Assembly: GCA_011090425.1 (NCBI GenBank)
Contig: PHGD01000003.1
Location: 47,540 to 111,539 of the forward strand
Direction: 5' to 3'
Length of the DNA stretch: 64,000 bases
From: Nitrospira sp. LK70
GTDB taxonomy: Bacteria; Nitrospirota; Nitrospiria; Nitrospirales; Nitrospiraceae
The position numbers and the translations under genes are program-made. Below, one piece after another: positions 1 through 8,753 of the stretch; position 1 is the stretch's first letter, and the number at the start of each line of letters is the position of its first letter. The notes under the pieces were generated by a model. That model ran no database searches. It was not told the origin of the DNA and saw only the letters and a program-made list of their open reading frames with translations.

Positions 1-1150
1 CGAAGATTTCTCCGGGTTGGACGCGAAACGTGACGTGATCCACGGCGCGAAAAGATCCGAAATCGCGGATGAGTCCCTTGGCTTCGATCGCCGGCCCGTC
101 GTGGTCTCGGTTCATCGGGGAAACAGAGAGGGCACCGTCCGCTTCTTGATGTTCGACCTGCCTCAGCAAGAGCGCGACAAACACATCCTCCAATTCCGGT
201 TCATCCACTCGAAGGTCCGACGACGTCATGCCACCTAGAGCGGTTTCGATCTGCGACACCGCTTGCGCCGCATCAGTGGATGCCGTGAAGACATGCAGCC
301 GAGGCCCCAGCGCCTCGACTTGCCGGTATGTCCGCTTGAGGCGAGCGATTGCATCCAGCTGTGGCGCTGCTTCAAACGTCACCATCCAACCGGGGACCAG
401 CGCTCGGACTTCGGCGGGTGTGCCTGAGGCCAGTTCTTTTCCATTCGAGACGAACGAAAGCCGGTGAAACCGAGCCGCCTCGTCCATATAAGCGGTCGAG
501 ACCAGGGCGGTCATGCCCTTCTCCTGCAGCAGTTCAGCCAGAATGGCCCAGAAATCACGGCGCGAGACGGGATCCACCCCGGTGGTCGGTTCATCCAAGA
601 TCGCGAGCTCCGGCTCATGGATAAGCGTGCAGATCAACCCCAGCTTCTGTTTCATGCCACCTGATAAATGTTTCATTGCCCGATCACGAAACTTGTCGAG
701 TCGGGTCATGGCAAGCAGCCTGGTCTTGCGCTCCAGGAGATCGGGCTCCGGCACCAGTCGGAGTCGCGCAAAGAAATCGATGTTTTCCTCGACGGAGAGG
801 TCGGGATATAAATTGAGCCCCAGACCTTGCGGCAGAAAACCGATCCGTTGCTTCACGTGCTCCGCGGCTCGTTCCGAATCCACCAGGGTGCCGAACACGT
901 TGACTGTTCCTTCATCATAGGTCAGCACACCGGCAATCGCCTTCATGAGGCTGCTCTTCCCGGCTCCGTCCGGCCCGATGAGGCCGTAGATTTCACCGCG
1001 ACGAACCTCCAGATCGACGCCGTCGACTGCCGCGTTCTTCTTGTAGCGCTTTACGAATGCGGACACCTTAATGACGGTATCCGTATGCTGAGGGCCATGT
1101 GCTGAGGGCTGAGCCGGAGTCGGAGCCACCGTTGCCCCCTCATGTCTCAC
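1..1150 (-). CDS. Double ABC-transporter ATPase, YbhF-like (3' end outside window)
   Basis: ATP-binding subunit of an ABC exporter. The first nucleotide-binding domain is complete: Walker A GPDGAGKSS, signature LSGGMKQ and Walker B LAILDEPTTGVDP. The Asp in place of the usual Asn of Walker A is seen in YbhF-type proteins. After a linker, a second domain begins (AIEAKGLIRDFGSF) and is cut by the window edge, so this is the two-domain YbhF form rather than a single ATPase. I chose GTG at 1150 because an in-frame TGA lies just upstream. The first ~18 residues are Pro/Ala/His-rich and encoded by short CTCAGC-type repeats, so the true N-terminus could lie slightly downstream. It follows the HlyD-type adaptor by 10 bp, making an adaptor-ATPase operon; permease genes presumably lie to the left. 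The substrate cannot be told. Confidence 0.9.
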   Translation of the reverse strand, partial: MRHEGATVAPTPAQPSAHGPQHTDTVIKVSAFVKRYKKNAAVDGVDLEVRRGEIYGLIGPDGAGKSSLMKAIAGVLTYDEGTVNVFGTLVDSERAAEHVKQRIGFLPQGLGLNLYPDLSVEENIDFFARLRLVPEPDLLERKTRLLAMTRLDKFRDRAMKHLSGGMKQKLGLICTLIHEPELAILDEPTTGVDPVSRRDFWAILAELLQEKGMTALVSTAYMDEAARFHRLSFVSNGKELASGTPAEVRALVPGWMVTFEAAPQLDAIARLKRTYRQVEALGPRLHVFTASTDAAQAVSQIETALGGMTSSDLRVDEPELEDVFVALLLRQVEHQEADGALSVSPMNRDHDGPAIEAKGLIRDFGSFRAVDHVTFRVQPGEIF

Positions 1151-1160
1151 GAGTCACCTG

Positions 1161-2267
1161 TTACGATCTCGGTTTCTTCCACGCTACCTCTTCTTTCCAT
1201 CGAATGATGGCGTCGGCGGGCAAGCCGGGCGTCAAGCGATGATCCGGATTGTCGGTCAGGTACAGCCGTACCGCGTAAATCAGCTTCACCCGCTCGTCCG
1301 GGGTCTGCACTTCCTTGGGAGTGAACTCGGCTTTGGAAGCGATATATCGAACAGTGGCATCGAACGGTTGCTCAGGAAAGGCGTCGGTATGAACGCGCGC
1401 CGGCAGGCCGAGGCGCAGCTTTCCGATCTGCACCGCCGGGACATACACTTGAAGGTAGAGACTATCAAGGTTCACCAGTTCAAGAAGCGGGACGCCGGCC
1501 GTAACCACTTCGCCGACATCGACCATTCTGGTGGTGATGGTGCCGCTCGCGGGAGCCTTGATCGTCAAATCGTTCAGCACACTTTCTGTTTCATCAAGAG
1601 CTGCGTACGACTGGTCACGTTGCCGTTCCAACGCGGCGACCTCTCCTTCCTTCGCCTTGATACGTTTCCAGCCCAATTCGGCCTGCGAGAGTTCTTTGAT
1701 GGCCTGGCTCAGGGCGCTCTTGGCTGAGGCCTGCTCGCTTACGGCGACCTTCCACCGGGCCTCGGTCTGAGCATGGAGTTGGTGAGATACGGCCTGCTCG
1801 GGCAGCAACGCGCGCATACGCGCGACATCTTGCCTGGCCTCCTCTTCAACCGCCTTGGCCTTTTCAACAACGGCACGGGCGCTGTCCACCTTCGCCGAGG
1901 CTGCTTCGATACTGAGCGGCACTTCAAGGTTCAACACCGCGAGTGCCGTATGAGCCGCCTCGACCTGAGCCTCAAGCATATCCACCAGCCGACGGGCCTG
2001 TTCGACCCTGGCGCGCGTCTGAACATCGTCCAGAATGACCAGCGGCTGGTCTCTTGCAACCGAGTCACCCTCCCGGGCTCTCAGCTCGGCAATCCGGCCG
2101 GGAAACTTACTTGCAATAGTGACGTGATCGCCTTCAATGCGGCCGTTGGCCTGGATCAATCCCTCAGGCAGCCCGCGATGCCAGACCAGCCGATCCAGCG
2201 CTAAAAATGCGGCAACTGCGACAACGACGATCACCGCCGCCGCTATGAGATAGGTTCGTGTTTTCAT
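1161..2267 (-). CDS. HlyD-family membrane-fusion adaptor (YbhG-like)
   Basis: Periplasmic adaptor of an ABC exporter, 368 residues. It has an N-terminal membrane anchor (residues ~6-25), a first half-lipoyl segment (IASKFPGRIAELRAREGDSV), a long alpha-helical hairpin rich in Ala, Glu and Lys (~residues 75-235), the second half-lipoyl segment (IKAPASGTITTRMVDVGEVV) and a beta-barrel region. The length matches EmrA/YbhG-type adaptors. It is the first gene of the visible operon and is followed by the double ATPase. The family bridges the inner-membrane exporter to an outer-membrane channel; the cargo is not evident. Confidence 0.93.
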   Translation of the reverse strand: MKTRTYLIAAAVIVVVAVAAFLALDRLVWHRGLPEGLIQANGRIEGDHVTIASKFPGRIAELRAREGDSVARDQPLVILDDVQTRARVEQARRLVDMLEAQVEAAHTALAVLNLEVPLSIEAASAKVDSARAVVEKAKAVEEEARQDVARMRALLPEQAVSHQLHAQTEARWKVAVSEQASAKSALSQAIKELSQAELGWKRIKAKEGEVAALERQRDQSYAALDETESVLNDLTIKAPASGTITTRMVDVGEVVTAGVPLLELVNLDSLYLQVYVPAVQIGKLRLGLPARVHTDAFPEQPFDATVRYIASKAEFTPKEVQTPDERVKLIYAVRLYLTDNPDHRLTPGLPADAIIRWKEEVAWKKPRS

Positions 2268-2545
2268 CGAGCCTTCAATTCAACCGGCGAAAAAATAGAG
2301 CTGACTGTTTCTTGATATCTGTAAATATGGCGTGTCTCGCCGCCTATAGGATGACGTACGATTAGTACGGTCGCCCGCGTGGGACAAGCAGCGTCATGTG
2401 ATGCGTTCCGCAATTGACCATCTCACTTGTGTGGCCGCACAGTCTAGATGCAGGCAACGAATTCAGTCGATAGGGTTTTTCGAGCAGGCTCCAAGTTGGC
2501 AAAGATTCTCTGCATATGACGTTGCCCGTCGTATTATCGTAAGGG

Positions 2546-3295
2546 TCATAAGGAAACGCAAACCTTCGCCCGAGATACCAACTTCTCCGAGGCAGCGATG
2601 AATCCTTTGACATACGAGCGGTCCGTCAGTTTGGGCGATGGCAAGATGACAGAGCCCTTGCGGTCGAACAGCGCGCCGCTGTGTAATTCCAAGTCTGGTG
2701 ATACGAGGAGCGGCCTCAGGCGTTCCGCGTAGGTCTCGGCGCTTGGATTAAGGAGGCCGATGATCCATTCCGTGAAGCGGGATTTGAGTGTGTCTACCCC
2801 CAAGAAAGTCTTGCGAATGTTGGTCTTGATGAGCCCAGGGTTCAGGCCGAAAGATGTCGCGTTTGGATAGCGGATTGCCACGTCGAGCACGAGCATCTCG
2901 TTGCCGGCGACAGTGTTCATGTATACGTGAATGGCGCCGTAGTACTTTTCGGCGTTGAGGTCATCGAGCGTGCCAACTTGGCCGGAGCCAGGAAATCCCA
3001 TAATGAAGACGCATGGCTTCATCTGAGCTTCTCGACGGTCCTGACCAAGACGCGGGGCGATCGCTCGTAGGACCACCAACCTGCTCAAATAGCTGACCAC
3101 CATGTCTCGTTCGATGCCCTCTGTAGTCTCTTCCCTCCTCGGGGCGGGAATGATGCCAGTGGTGAAGATAACGATGTCCAATATTTCCGCAGGCAATGCT
3201 TCGCCGACGCGTTCTGCTTCACGCATGAGGCTCAGATCTGCTTTGATCTTACTGCGATCAATGCATCGGGAAAATGCGGTCTGGCGGAGGTATGG
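2546..3295 (-). pseudogene. Short-chain dehydrogenase/reductase, 5'-truncated
   Basis: The readable protein carries the C-terminal two thirds of an atypical SDR, including a segment with SDR-like Asp-Leu-Ser (KADLSLMREAERV) and GLNPGLIKTNIRK, the usual position of the PG motif. The N-terminal Rossmann motif (TGxxxGIG) and about 60 residues are absent. The open frame extends upstream of the first ATG (3226) only to an in-frame TGA at 3296-3298, which is exactly where a palindromic repeat begins. I infer that the 5' end was lost by insertion or recombination at that repeat. Without a nucleotide-binding motif the product should be inactive. Confidence 0.75.
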
Positions 3296-3297
3296 TC

Positions 3298-3369
3298 ATG
3301 CCCGCCGAGGCGGGCATCCAGCCGTTTCGGATGTCCCTGGATTCCCGCGTGAAACATGCGGGAATGACG
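3298..3369. repeat. Dispersed double-hairpin palindromic repeat
   Basis: Two short perfect hairpins lie in tandem: ATGCCCGCC / GGCGGGCAT at 3298-3317 and ATTCCCGC / GCGGGAAT at 3341-3365. The pattern is that of the 'GGATTCCCGC...GCGGGAATGAC' extragenic palindromes common in many bacterial genomes. It abuts the broken 5' end of the SDR gene. Confidence 0.8.
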
Positions 3370-3468
3370 AGAAGGAAAGAAGGTGATCACCTGCGAAATC
3401 CGGGTCAAGCATCGACGCTCCTAGCCCATTTCGAGCAAAGATTCGCTAATGCCCTATTTCATGATGAA

Positions 3469-5169
3469 TCAGCGGATGGGACATGCACTAGTTGATGATC
3501 TGCTCAGTAACACCGTCTGCATGGTCTGGTAAAGCTGTTCGACCGCCGCTTCCTTCGTCAGCAACATGGCGGCACCTGCCTTCGCCATCGCGTCACGATT
3601 TTCATGCTCGGCGTTGACCGATAGACCGATCACCGCGATGTTGGGATAGTGTGCTTTGATCTCGCGCGTCGCCTCGATGCCGTTCATCGTCGGCATGTTG
3701 ATGTCCATCACCACGATGGCGGGCCGGAGCTTCTCGACCAACCGCACGGCCTCTCTGCCGTCCGCCGCTTCTCCCACGACCTCCACATCCTCATACCCCT
3801 CCAACATTGCACGGAGTCCCTGCCGCATCATGGCGTGGTCGTCCACCAACAATACCCGAATTCGCGCAGCAGGGGCCTGCACAGCTGAGGAAAGATTTTT
3901 GTCTACCCCCTCAGCCTGAACCTTGGCTCCAACCTCGCCGGTCTCGGCCAGCGGCAAGCGCAGCGTCCCCCTGGTCCCCTTGCTCGGCACCGACTCGATC
4001 TCGAACGAGCCGCCGATCGCGCTCATTCGTTCGCGGATGCTGAAGAGACCGAATTTTGATGACAGGCCTCCGGTGGCAGACTCCTCCGTCGCAGTAAGAT
4101 CAAAGCCGGCGCCCTCATCAGACACCTGCACCAACAGCTGACCCCCCTCGTGTCGCATCGTGACAGTCGCTTCGCCGGTGCCGGCATGCTTCCAGGCATT
4201 CATCAAGAGTTCGCGGGCCGACTGAAACAGCAAGGCGATCTGATCTTCGGGCAGGTGCAGGGTCTGGCCTTGCGGAAGCTCCACGGTGACGGCCAGGTCA
4301 TGCTTTCCCATATATTCGCCCAGCCATGTGAGTCCGGCGGCGAGGCCATGGTCCCGCAACACCGGCGGACTCAACTCCGCCACGAGCGAGCGCGTGTATT
4401 GCAACGCCTCCCCAAAGATCTCCTCCGTTTCGTAAATCATCATTTCCACGGAGGGCTGACCCACGACCAGGCGTTTGGCGCCGCCGAGTTTCAGCTTGCC
4501 CAGCACCAGCGTTTGCTGCAAGTGGTCGTGCATTTCCGTGGCCAATCGCGCTCGCTCACGTTGCTCGGCCAGATTCAATTCCAGCGCCAAGGCACGCAGT
4601 CGCTGCTGAGACTCCACCAGTTTCTGGGTCCGCTCAGCGACTCGCTGTTCCAACCGCTCGTTCGACTGTTGTAGGCGCTGTTCACTCTCGCGGACTCGGC
4701 GCTCCGCCTCCGTGCGTTCCGTCAGCAGTCGGGTGAGCTCCCGACGCTGTCGATCGATCGCGAGGAATACGTTGACTTTGCTCTTGAGCACGTCCGGCTC
4801 GATCGGCTTGTAGAGAAAATCTACTGCTCCCGCCTCGTACCCCCGAAAGCGGTATCGCTCCTCGCGCGATCCGGCCGTGACGAAGATGATGGGGACCTGC
4901 TTGGCCCGCTCCACGCCGCGCATCAACTCCGCCAGCTCGAAACCATCCATATCGGGCATCTGCACATCGATGAGCGCCAAAGCCACGTCGTGCAGCAACA
5001 ACAGTTCCAGCGCCTCGGCTCCCGACTGGGCGCACAGCAGTTTCACGTCATCGCGGCGCAGCAATTCGGCGAGCGCCGCCAGGTTGACCGGATGGTCGTC
5101 CACGAGCAGCACCTTGGGATGGTTCGGCGACGCGTCGGTCCGGCCTTCGATCACATCCGGTTTGTGCAT
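3469..5169 (-). CDS. Receiver-kinase-receiver hybrid sensor (HisKA_3 type)
   Basis: Soluble hybrid histidine kinase, 566 residues with no membrane segment. Domain order: receiver (phospho-Asp in LIDVQMPDMDG, ~residue 66), a coiled coil (~130-195), a NarX/DesK-type HisKA_3 dimerisation domain with the phospho-His in EMHDHLQQ (~212), a HATPase with N-box ELLMNAWKHA, then a second receiver (Asp in VMDINMPTMNG, ~487). The last receiver resembles NarL/FixJ receivers, but the protein ends without a helix-turn-helix. The chain must therefore hand phosphate on, probably to the neighbouring stand-alone receiver or an unlinked regulator. It lies downstream of a cheR relic and another hybrid kinase on the same strand. 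Confidence 0.93.
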   Translation of the reverse strand: MHKPDVIEGRTDASPNHPKVLLVDDHPVNLAALAELLRRDDVKLLCAQSGAEALELLLLHDVALALIDVQMPDMDGFELAELMRGVERAKQVPIIFVTAGSREERYRFRGYEAGAVDFLYKPIEPDVLKSKVNVFLAIDRQRRELTRLLTERTEAERRVRESEQRLQQSNERLEQRVAERTQKLVESQQRLRALALELNLAEQRERARLATEMHDHLQQTLVLGKLKLGGAKRLVVGQPSVEMMIYETEEIFGEALQYTRSLVAELSPPVLRDHGLAAGLTWLGEYMGKHDLAVTVELPQGQTLHLPEDQIALLFQSARELLMNAWKHAGTGEATVTMRHEGGQLLVQVSDEGAGFDLTATEESATGGLSSKFGLFSIRERMSAIGGSFEIESVPSKGTRGTLRLPLAETGEVGAKVQAEGVDKNLSSAVQAPAARIRVLLVDDHAMMRQGLRAMLEGYEDVEVVGEAADGREAVRLVEKLRPAIVVMDINMPTMNGIEATREIKAHYPNIAVIGLSVNAEHENRDAMAKAGAAMLLTKEAAVEQLYQTMQTVLLSRSSTSACPIR

Positions 5170-5198
5170 AGATCCTTTCGCTTGCGATACATGCGTCC

Positions 5199-5345
5199 CT
5201 AATGTTCGCGGGCCCGTACCAGGCGCCGGGTCAGTGACGGCCTGGCATAGCCGCGAAAATCATACTCATAAGTCCGGTACAGCGCATCGAGCAACAGCTC
5301 GATTTTGAGCAGGTCGATAACACATGGTTCCTGACCAGCCTTCAC
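5199..5345 (-). pseudogene. cheR: CheR methyltransferase relic (N-terminal ~48 codons)
   Basis: Between the two hybrid kinases, a GTG-started frame of 48 codons encodes IELLLDALYRTYEYDFRGYA followed by RPSLTRRLVRAR. This matches the conserved start of CheR protein-glutamate methyltransferases (LLLxALYxxYGYDFRxYAxxSLxRR). It then stops at TAG, before the SAM-binding domain. Hybrid-kinase operons often include cheR-cheB, so I read this as the scar of a deleted cheR(-cheB) unit. It is too short for any catalytic role. Confidence 0.75.
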
Positions 5346-5361
5346 CCTAACCGTAACCTCT

Positions 5362-7719
5362 CTATTTCGGCATCCAAGTCCGCACCAGCGACATCAGTCT
5401 GTCCACCTCCAACGGCTTGGCCATGCAATCGTTGGCGCCGGCGGTCAATGCCTGCAGACGGTCCGCTTTCATCGCCTTGGAGGTGAGGGCGATAATGGGC
5501 AAATGATGCCATTCGGGGCGTTTGCGGATTTCGCGCATGGCTGTCAAGCCGTCCATTTCCGGCATCATGATGTCCATCAGCACCAGATCGATCGGAGCGC
5601 CTTCCGGCTGGAGCGATCCTTCCAATGTCGTTAAGGCCTCACGGCCATTCCTGGCTACCTGAACTTTGGCGCCGCGTGGCTCCAACAGACTCATGAGCGC
5701 GAACAGGGTGCGGACGTCGTCTTCCACCACCAAGAGCCTGGCCCCGTCGAGAGCCTCATCTCCGCAAGGCGCTCGGGTGAGCAGGCTCTGCTGCACAGAC
5801 GGCAGATCGGCGACCGCCTGATGCCGGAAGGCCGTCACCTCGTCCGACAGCCGTTCGCGATCGTCGGGAATGCGAGCATGACCAGGGGCAGACTGTCTTT
5901 CGGGTCCTCCAGACACGAAGGTCTCGACAGGCTCCGAAGCCTCCTCGTACCGTTCCGGCAGCAGCACCGTGAACGTGCTGCCCTGCCCCGGTGCGCTGGT
6001 CAATCGTATTTCTCCGCCCAACAGCCGCGTGAACTTTCGGGCAATGGACAGTCCCAGGCCGGTTCCGCCGTACTTCCGGTTGGTCGTACCGTCGGCCTGG
6101 CGGAACGGCTCAAAAATAGCTTGGTGCTGGTGGTCCATGATACCGATGCCTGTGTCGCCGACCGCGAACGCGATCCGACCGTCGGACGCGCGGCTGATCT
6201 CCAACCGGATTTCGCCCCGTTCGGTGAATTTGATCGCGTTTGAGAGCAAATTATTGAGTACCTGCTCCAGTCGCTGCTGATCGGTCTCGATCGTCTCCGG
6301 CATCCCGTCCGAAAGCCGGACGCGTAGGTTCAAGCCTTTATCCTCGGCCACCGGTTGAAACATGGCCGTCACATGTTGAGCCAAGGCAGCCACACACACC
6401 GGAAGCGGATGCACCTCCATGCGGCCGGCTTCCACTTTCGCCAGATCCAGCACTTCGTTGATCAACGTCAAGAGATCCCGGCCGGCCGATTCGATGTTCC
6501 TGACATAAGCCACCTGTTCAGGCGTCAGGTTCCCGCCGGCGTTGTCGCCAAGCTGCCGAGCCAGAATCAGCAACGCGTTCAACGGCGTGCGCAGCTCGTG
6601 GGACATGTTCGCGAGAAATTCGGATTTGTATCGGCCTGCCTGTTCCAATTCGCGGGCTTGGGCTTCCACGTCGCCCTTGGCGCGGGTCAACTCATCGTTC
6701 TGTGCCTCCAGCATGGCGGTCTGCTCTTCCAACCGCGCGTTGCTCCGTTCCAGCTCAACCCGCTGCTTTTCCAACCTGCCGTGAGAGTCCTCGAGACTGG
6801 CGCTTCGCTCCGTCAGCTCCTCGTTCGCCGCGCGGAGTTCTTTGCTCTTCGTCTGAAGCTCCTCCGCCTGACGTTGGGTTTCTTCCAGCAATGCTAGGAT
6901 GTGGGCACGAGCCTGCGCCGAGCGAATCGCCACGGCGATCGACTCGGACACCCGAGTAACGAATTCCTTGTCCGCCTCGTTCACCGGATGAAGGAATCCC
7001 AGTTCCAGCACGGCTTTGATCGAGTGCTCCGCGGCCAGCGGAGCAATGAGCAGATGTCGAGGGGCACTGCGGCCCAGCGAACTCCCCATGGTCAGATAGC
7101 CTTCCGGCACGTCGGATACCACGATCACCTTTTGTTCACCGAGGGCCCGGCCGAGCAAGCCGTCTCCGGATCGGACCTCCAGCGGGAGACGGGCATCGGC
7201 CGGGACACCATACGTCGCCGTCCGGCGAAACGCCGGGCCGTTCTCGATGAACAAGGCGCCGGCCGGAACATCGAGATACTCGGCAATGGTGCCGAGCACC
7301 CGCGATCCGAGCTGGTCAATGTTCGGATCGCCCGCCATCCGCTCGCTCAGGAGAGTCTGGCCGGATTGCAGCCATTCCTGTTTGCGAACGGTGAGCTTAT
7401 TGGTGATGAACTGATAACCGAGCCCCGCCAAGGCCCAACTGGTCGCCACCTCGAAAATGCGATTCTGCACCGCAAGAAACGGATGGATACCGTGGGAGCT
7501 CAGGAAAAAGCCGACGAGTATCAGCAGCGTCGTTGCCATGGCCGTGTAGGCCGGCACAAGCGGCTGCCAGGTCAAGTACGAGAAGACCAGCGGCAGGATA
7601 TAGAAGACCCAGACAGCGATGCCGAGCTCGGTCAACAGACCGCTGATGAATACGGCGCCGCTCGACAGAACGATGGCGCCATAGACCAGGGGCGTGGGAG
7701 TCCGTTCAAAACGAGTCAT
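5362..7719 (-). CDS. Membrane hybrid histidine kinase (4TM-GAF-HisKA-HATPase-REC)
   Basis: Membrane sensor kinase, 785 residues. The N-terminus has about four hydrophobic segments (residues ~12-100). A GAF domain (~130-270) and a long coiled coil (~275-365) follow. HisKA has the phospho-His in MSHELRTPLNALL (~373), and HATPase has N-box LLSNAIKFTERG and G-boxes VGDTGIGI and YGGTGLGLSI. A C-terminal receiver carries Asp in VLMDIMMPEMDG (~713). The GAF domain probably senses a small ligand or redox state, but no heme or Fe-S ligand set is evident. It is the first kinase of the cluster, with the cheR relic 16 bp downstream. Confidence 0.93.
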   Translation of the reverse strand: MTRFERTPTPLVYGAIVLSSGAVFISGLLTELGIAVWVFYILPLVFSYLTWQPLVPAYTAMATTLLILVGFFLSSHGIHPFLAVQNRIFEVATSWALAGLGYQFITNKLTVRKQEWLQSGQTLLSERMAGDPNIDQLGSRVLGTIAEYLDVPAGALFIENGPAFRRTATYGVPADARLPLEVRSGDGLLGRALGEQKVIVVSDVPEGYLTMGSSLGRSAPRHLLIAPLAAEHSIKAVLELGFLHPVNEADKEFVTRVSESIAVAIRSAQARAHILALLEETQRQAEELQTKSKELRAANEELTERSASLEDSHGRLEKQRVELERSNARLEEQTAMLEAQNDELTRAKGDVEAQARELEQAGRYKSEFLANMSHELRTPLNALLILARQLGDNAGGNLTPEQVAYVRNIESAGRDLLTLINEVLDLAKVEAGRMEVHPLPVCVAALAQHVTAMFQPVAEDKGLNLRVRLSDGMPETIETDQQRLEQVLNNLLSNAIKFTERGEIRLEISRASDGRIAFAVGDTGIGIMDHQHQAIFEPFRQADGTTNRKYGGTGLGLSIARKFTRLLGGEIRLTSAPGQGSTFTVLLPERYEEASEPVETFVSGGPERQSAPGHARIPDDRERLSDEVTAFRHQAVADLPSVQQSLLTRAPCGDEALDGARLLVVEDDVRTLFALMSLLEPRGAKVQVARNGREALTTLEGSLQPEGAPIDLVLMDIMMPEMDGLTAMREIRKRPEWHHLPIIALTSKAMKADRLQALTAGANDCMAKPLEVDRLMSLVRTWMPK

Positions 7720-7824
7720 GTCACATTCGCATTATTGATCGAAGTGGAAAGACCGGCCTCACACCTCATCACCTCAGGTGTGCGGAGGGGCGTTGAGTCT
7801 ACAATGAATCGGCGTCTTCAGTCC

Positions 7825-8373
7825 CTAGGAAAAACCCTGGCTCAACTCAACGGATCGGTTTGAGGACGGTGGAGAAGCAATTTGCGCGCACCGATACCTC
7901 CCTCCGTTGTGTGGAAGGCTGCAACGAGCGGGCGAAGCGGCATCGACGCTTCTGTCGACAGCCTGATAAATCGCTTGAGACAGGTGTTGATACGCGGTTT
8001 CTTTTTCGAGCAACAGGCAAGCACCGGCATCCAAGAACGCTTCTCGATTCCCATCGTCGACGTAAAAGGAGAGGCCGATGACCGGCAGGTGCGGATGTTT
8101 CCGTATGATGCAACCGGTCGCTTCGATCCCGTTCATTCTCGGCATGTGAATGTCCATCACAACGACATCGGGCTTCAGCAGATCTGTCAGCTTCACCGCC
8201 TCCTCCCCATCCGTCGCCTCACCCACCAGTTCAATGTCGAGATGATGGCTAAGACACTTCCGCAACCCTTGCCGGACGAGAAAGTGGTCGTCCACCAGTA
8301 GCACACGAATACCTTTCATCTTCGGTCGGTCGGCTCCACTGGTTTTGTCTCGATCGATGACTGTCCTGTCCAT
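7825..8373 (-). CDS. Stand-alone NarL-type receiver protein
   Basis: Response-regulator receiver of 182 residues: acidic pair VDDHF, phospho-Asp in VMDIHMPRMNG (~73) and the Lys in LLLEKET. No DNA-binding domain follows; the last ~50 residues are low-complexity, so it probably acts as a phosphate shuttle or by protein contact. I place the start at ATG 8373 because GGGAGAG lies six bases upstream; a longer frame starts at 8439. It sits upstream of the two hybrid kinases on the same strand and may be their partner. Confidence 0.82.
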   Translation of the reverse strand: MDRTVIDRDKTSGADRPKMKGIRVLLVDDHFLVRQGLRKCLSHHLDIELVGEATDGEEAVKLTDLLKPDVVVMDIHMPRMNGIEATGCIIRKHPHLPVIGLSFYVDDGNREAFLDAGACLLLEKETAYQHLSQAIYQAVDRSVDAASPARCSLPHNGGRYRCAQIASPPSSNRSVELSQGFS

Positions 8374-8753
8374 GGAATCTCTCCCTTGCATGTTGGACCT
8401 TACACCGTAGGAGAAAGAGGAATCCTTATGAACTAGCAAACAGCCTAGTTCACCCGCTACGTTACTAATGACTGATCGACTTGAGAAACGTCCGGCGGAT
8501 CACGGCGCCCGTTAAGGCTAAGCCGACGTCTTAGCCCAGATCGGTTGTTCTGCAACTTGCCGTGGTAGACCTTTGGTAGACTCCAGCTCATCAACAACCT
8601 CACTTTCTATCGACCGCACAGACCGCTTTATGCGGAGGCTGCATTATGCTATCTTTCCGGTCACGAAAGCTGTGTTCACGACGGCGGCCTGTATTCGCTA
8701 CCGGAATGGAAGGCTCACCGTCATAGGCAACCACAGCTGGGAGGGAAACGCTC
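8374..8753. other. Intergenic region between divergent genes
   Basis: Divergent promoter region for the receiver (minus) and the TPR-FGE gene (plus). It contains a 7-bp hairpin, GGCTAAG/CTTAGCC, at 8516-8536. The plus-strand gene has a strong ribosome-binding site, GGGAGGG, about nine bases before ATG 8754. I see no convincing promoter elements or coding frame. Confidence 0.5.

Noticed and set aside
6901..7863. 320-codon plus-strand frame opposite the membrane kinase
   Set aside because: Low-complexity Arg/Gln-rich text with no domain; the opposite strand encodes the 4TM-GAF region.
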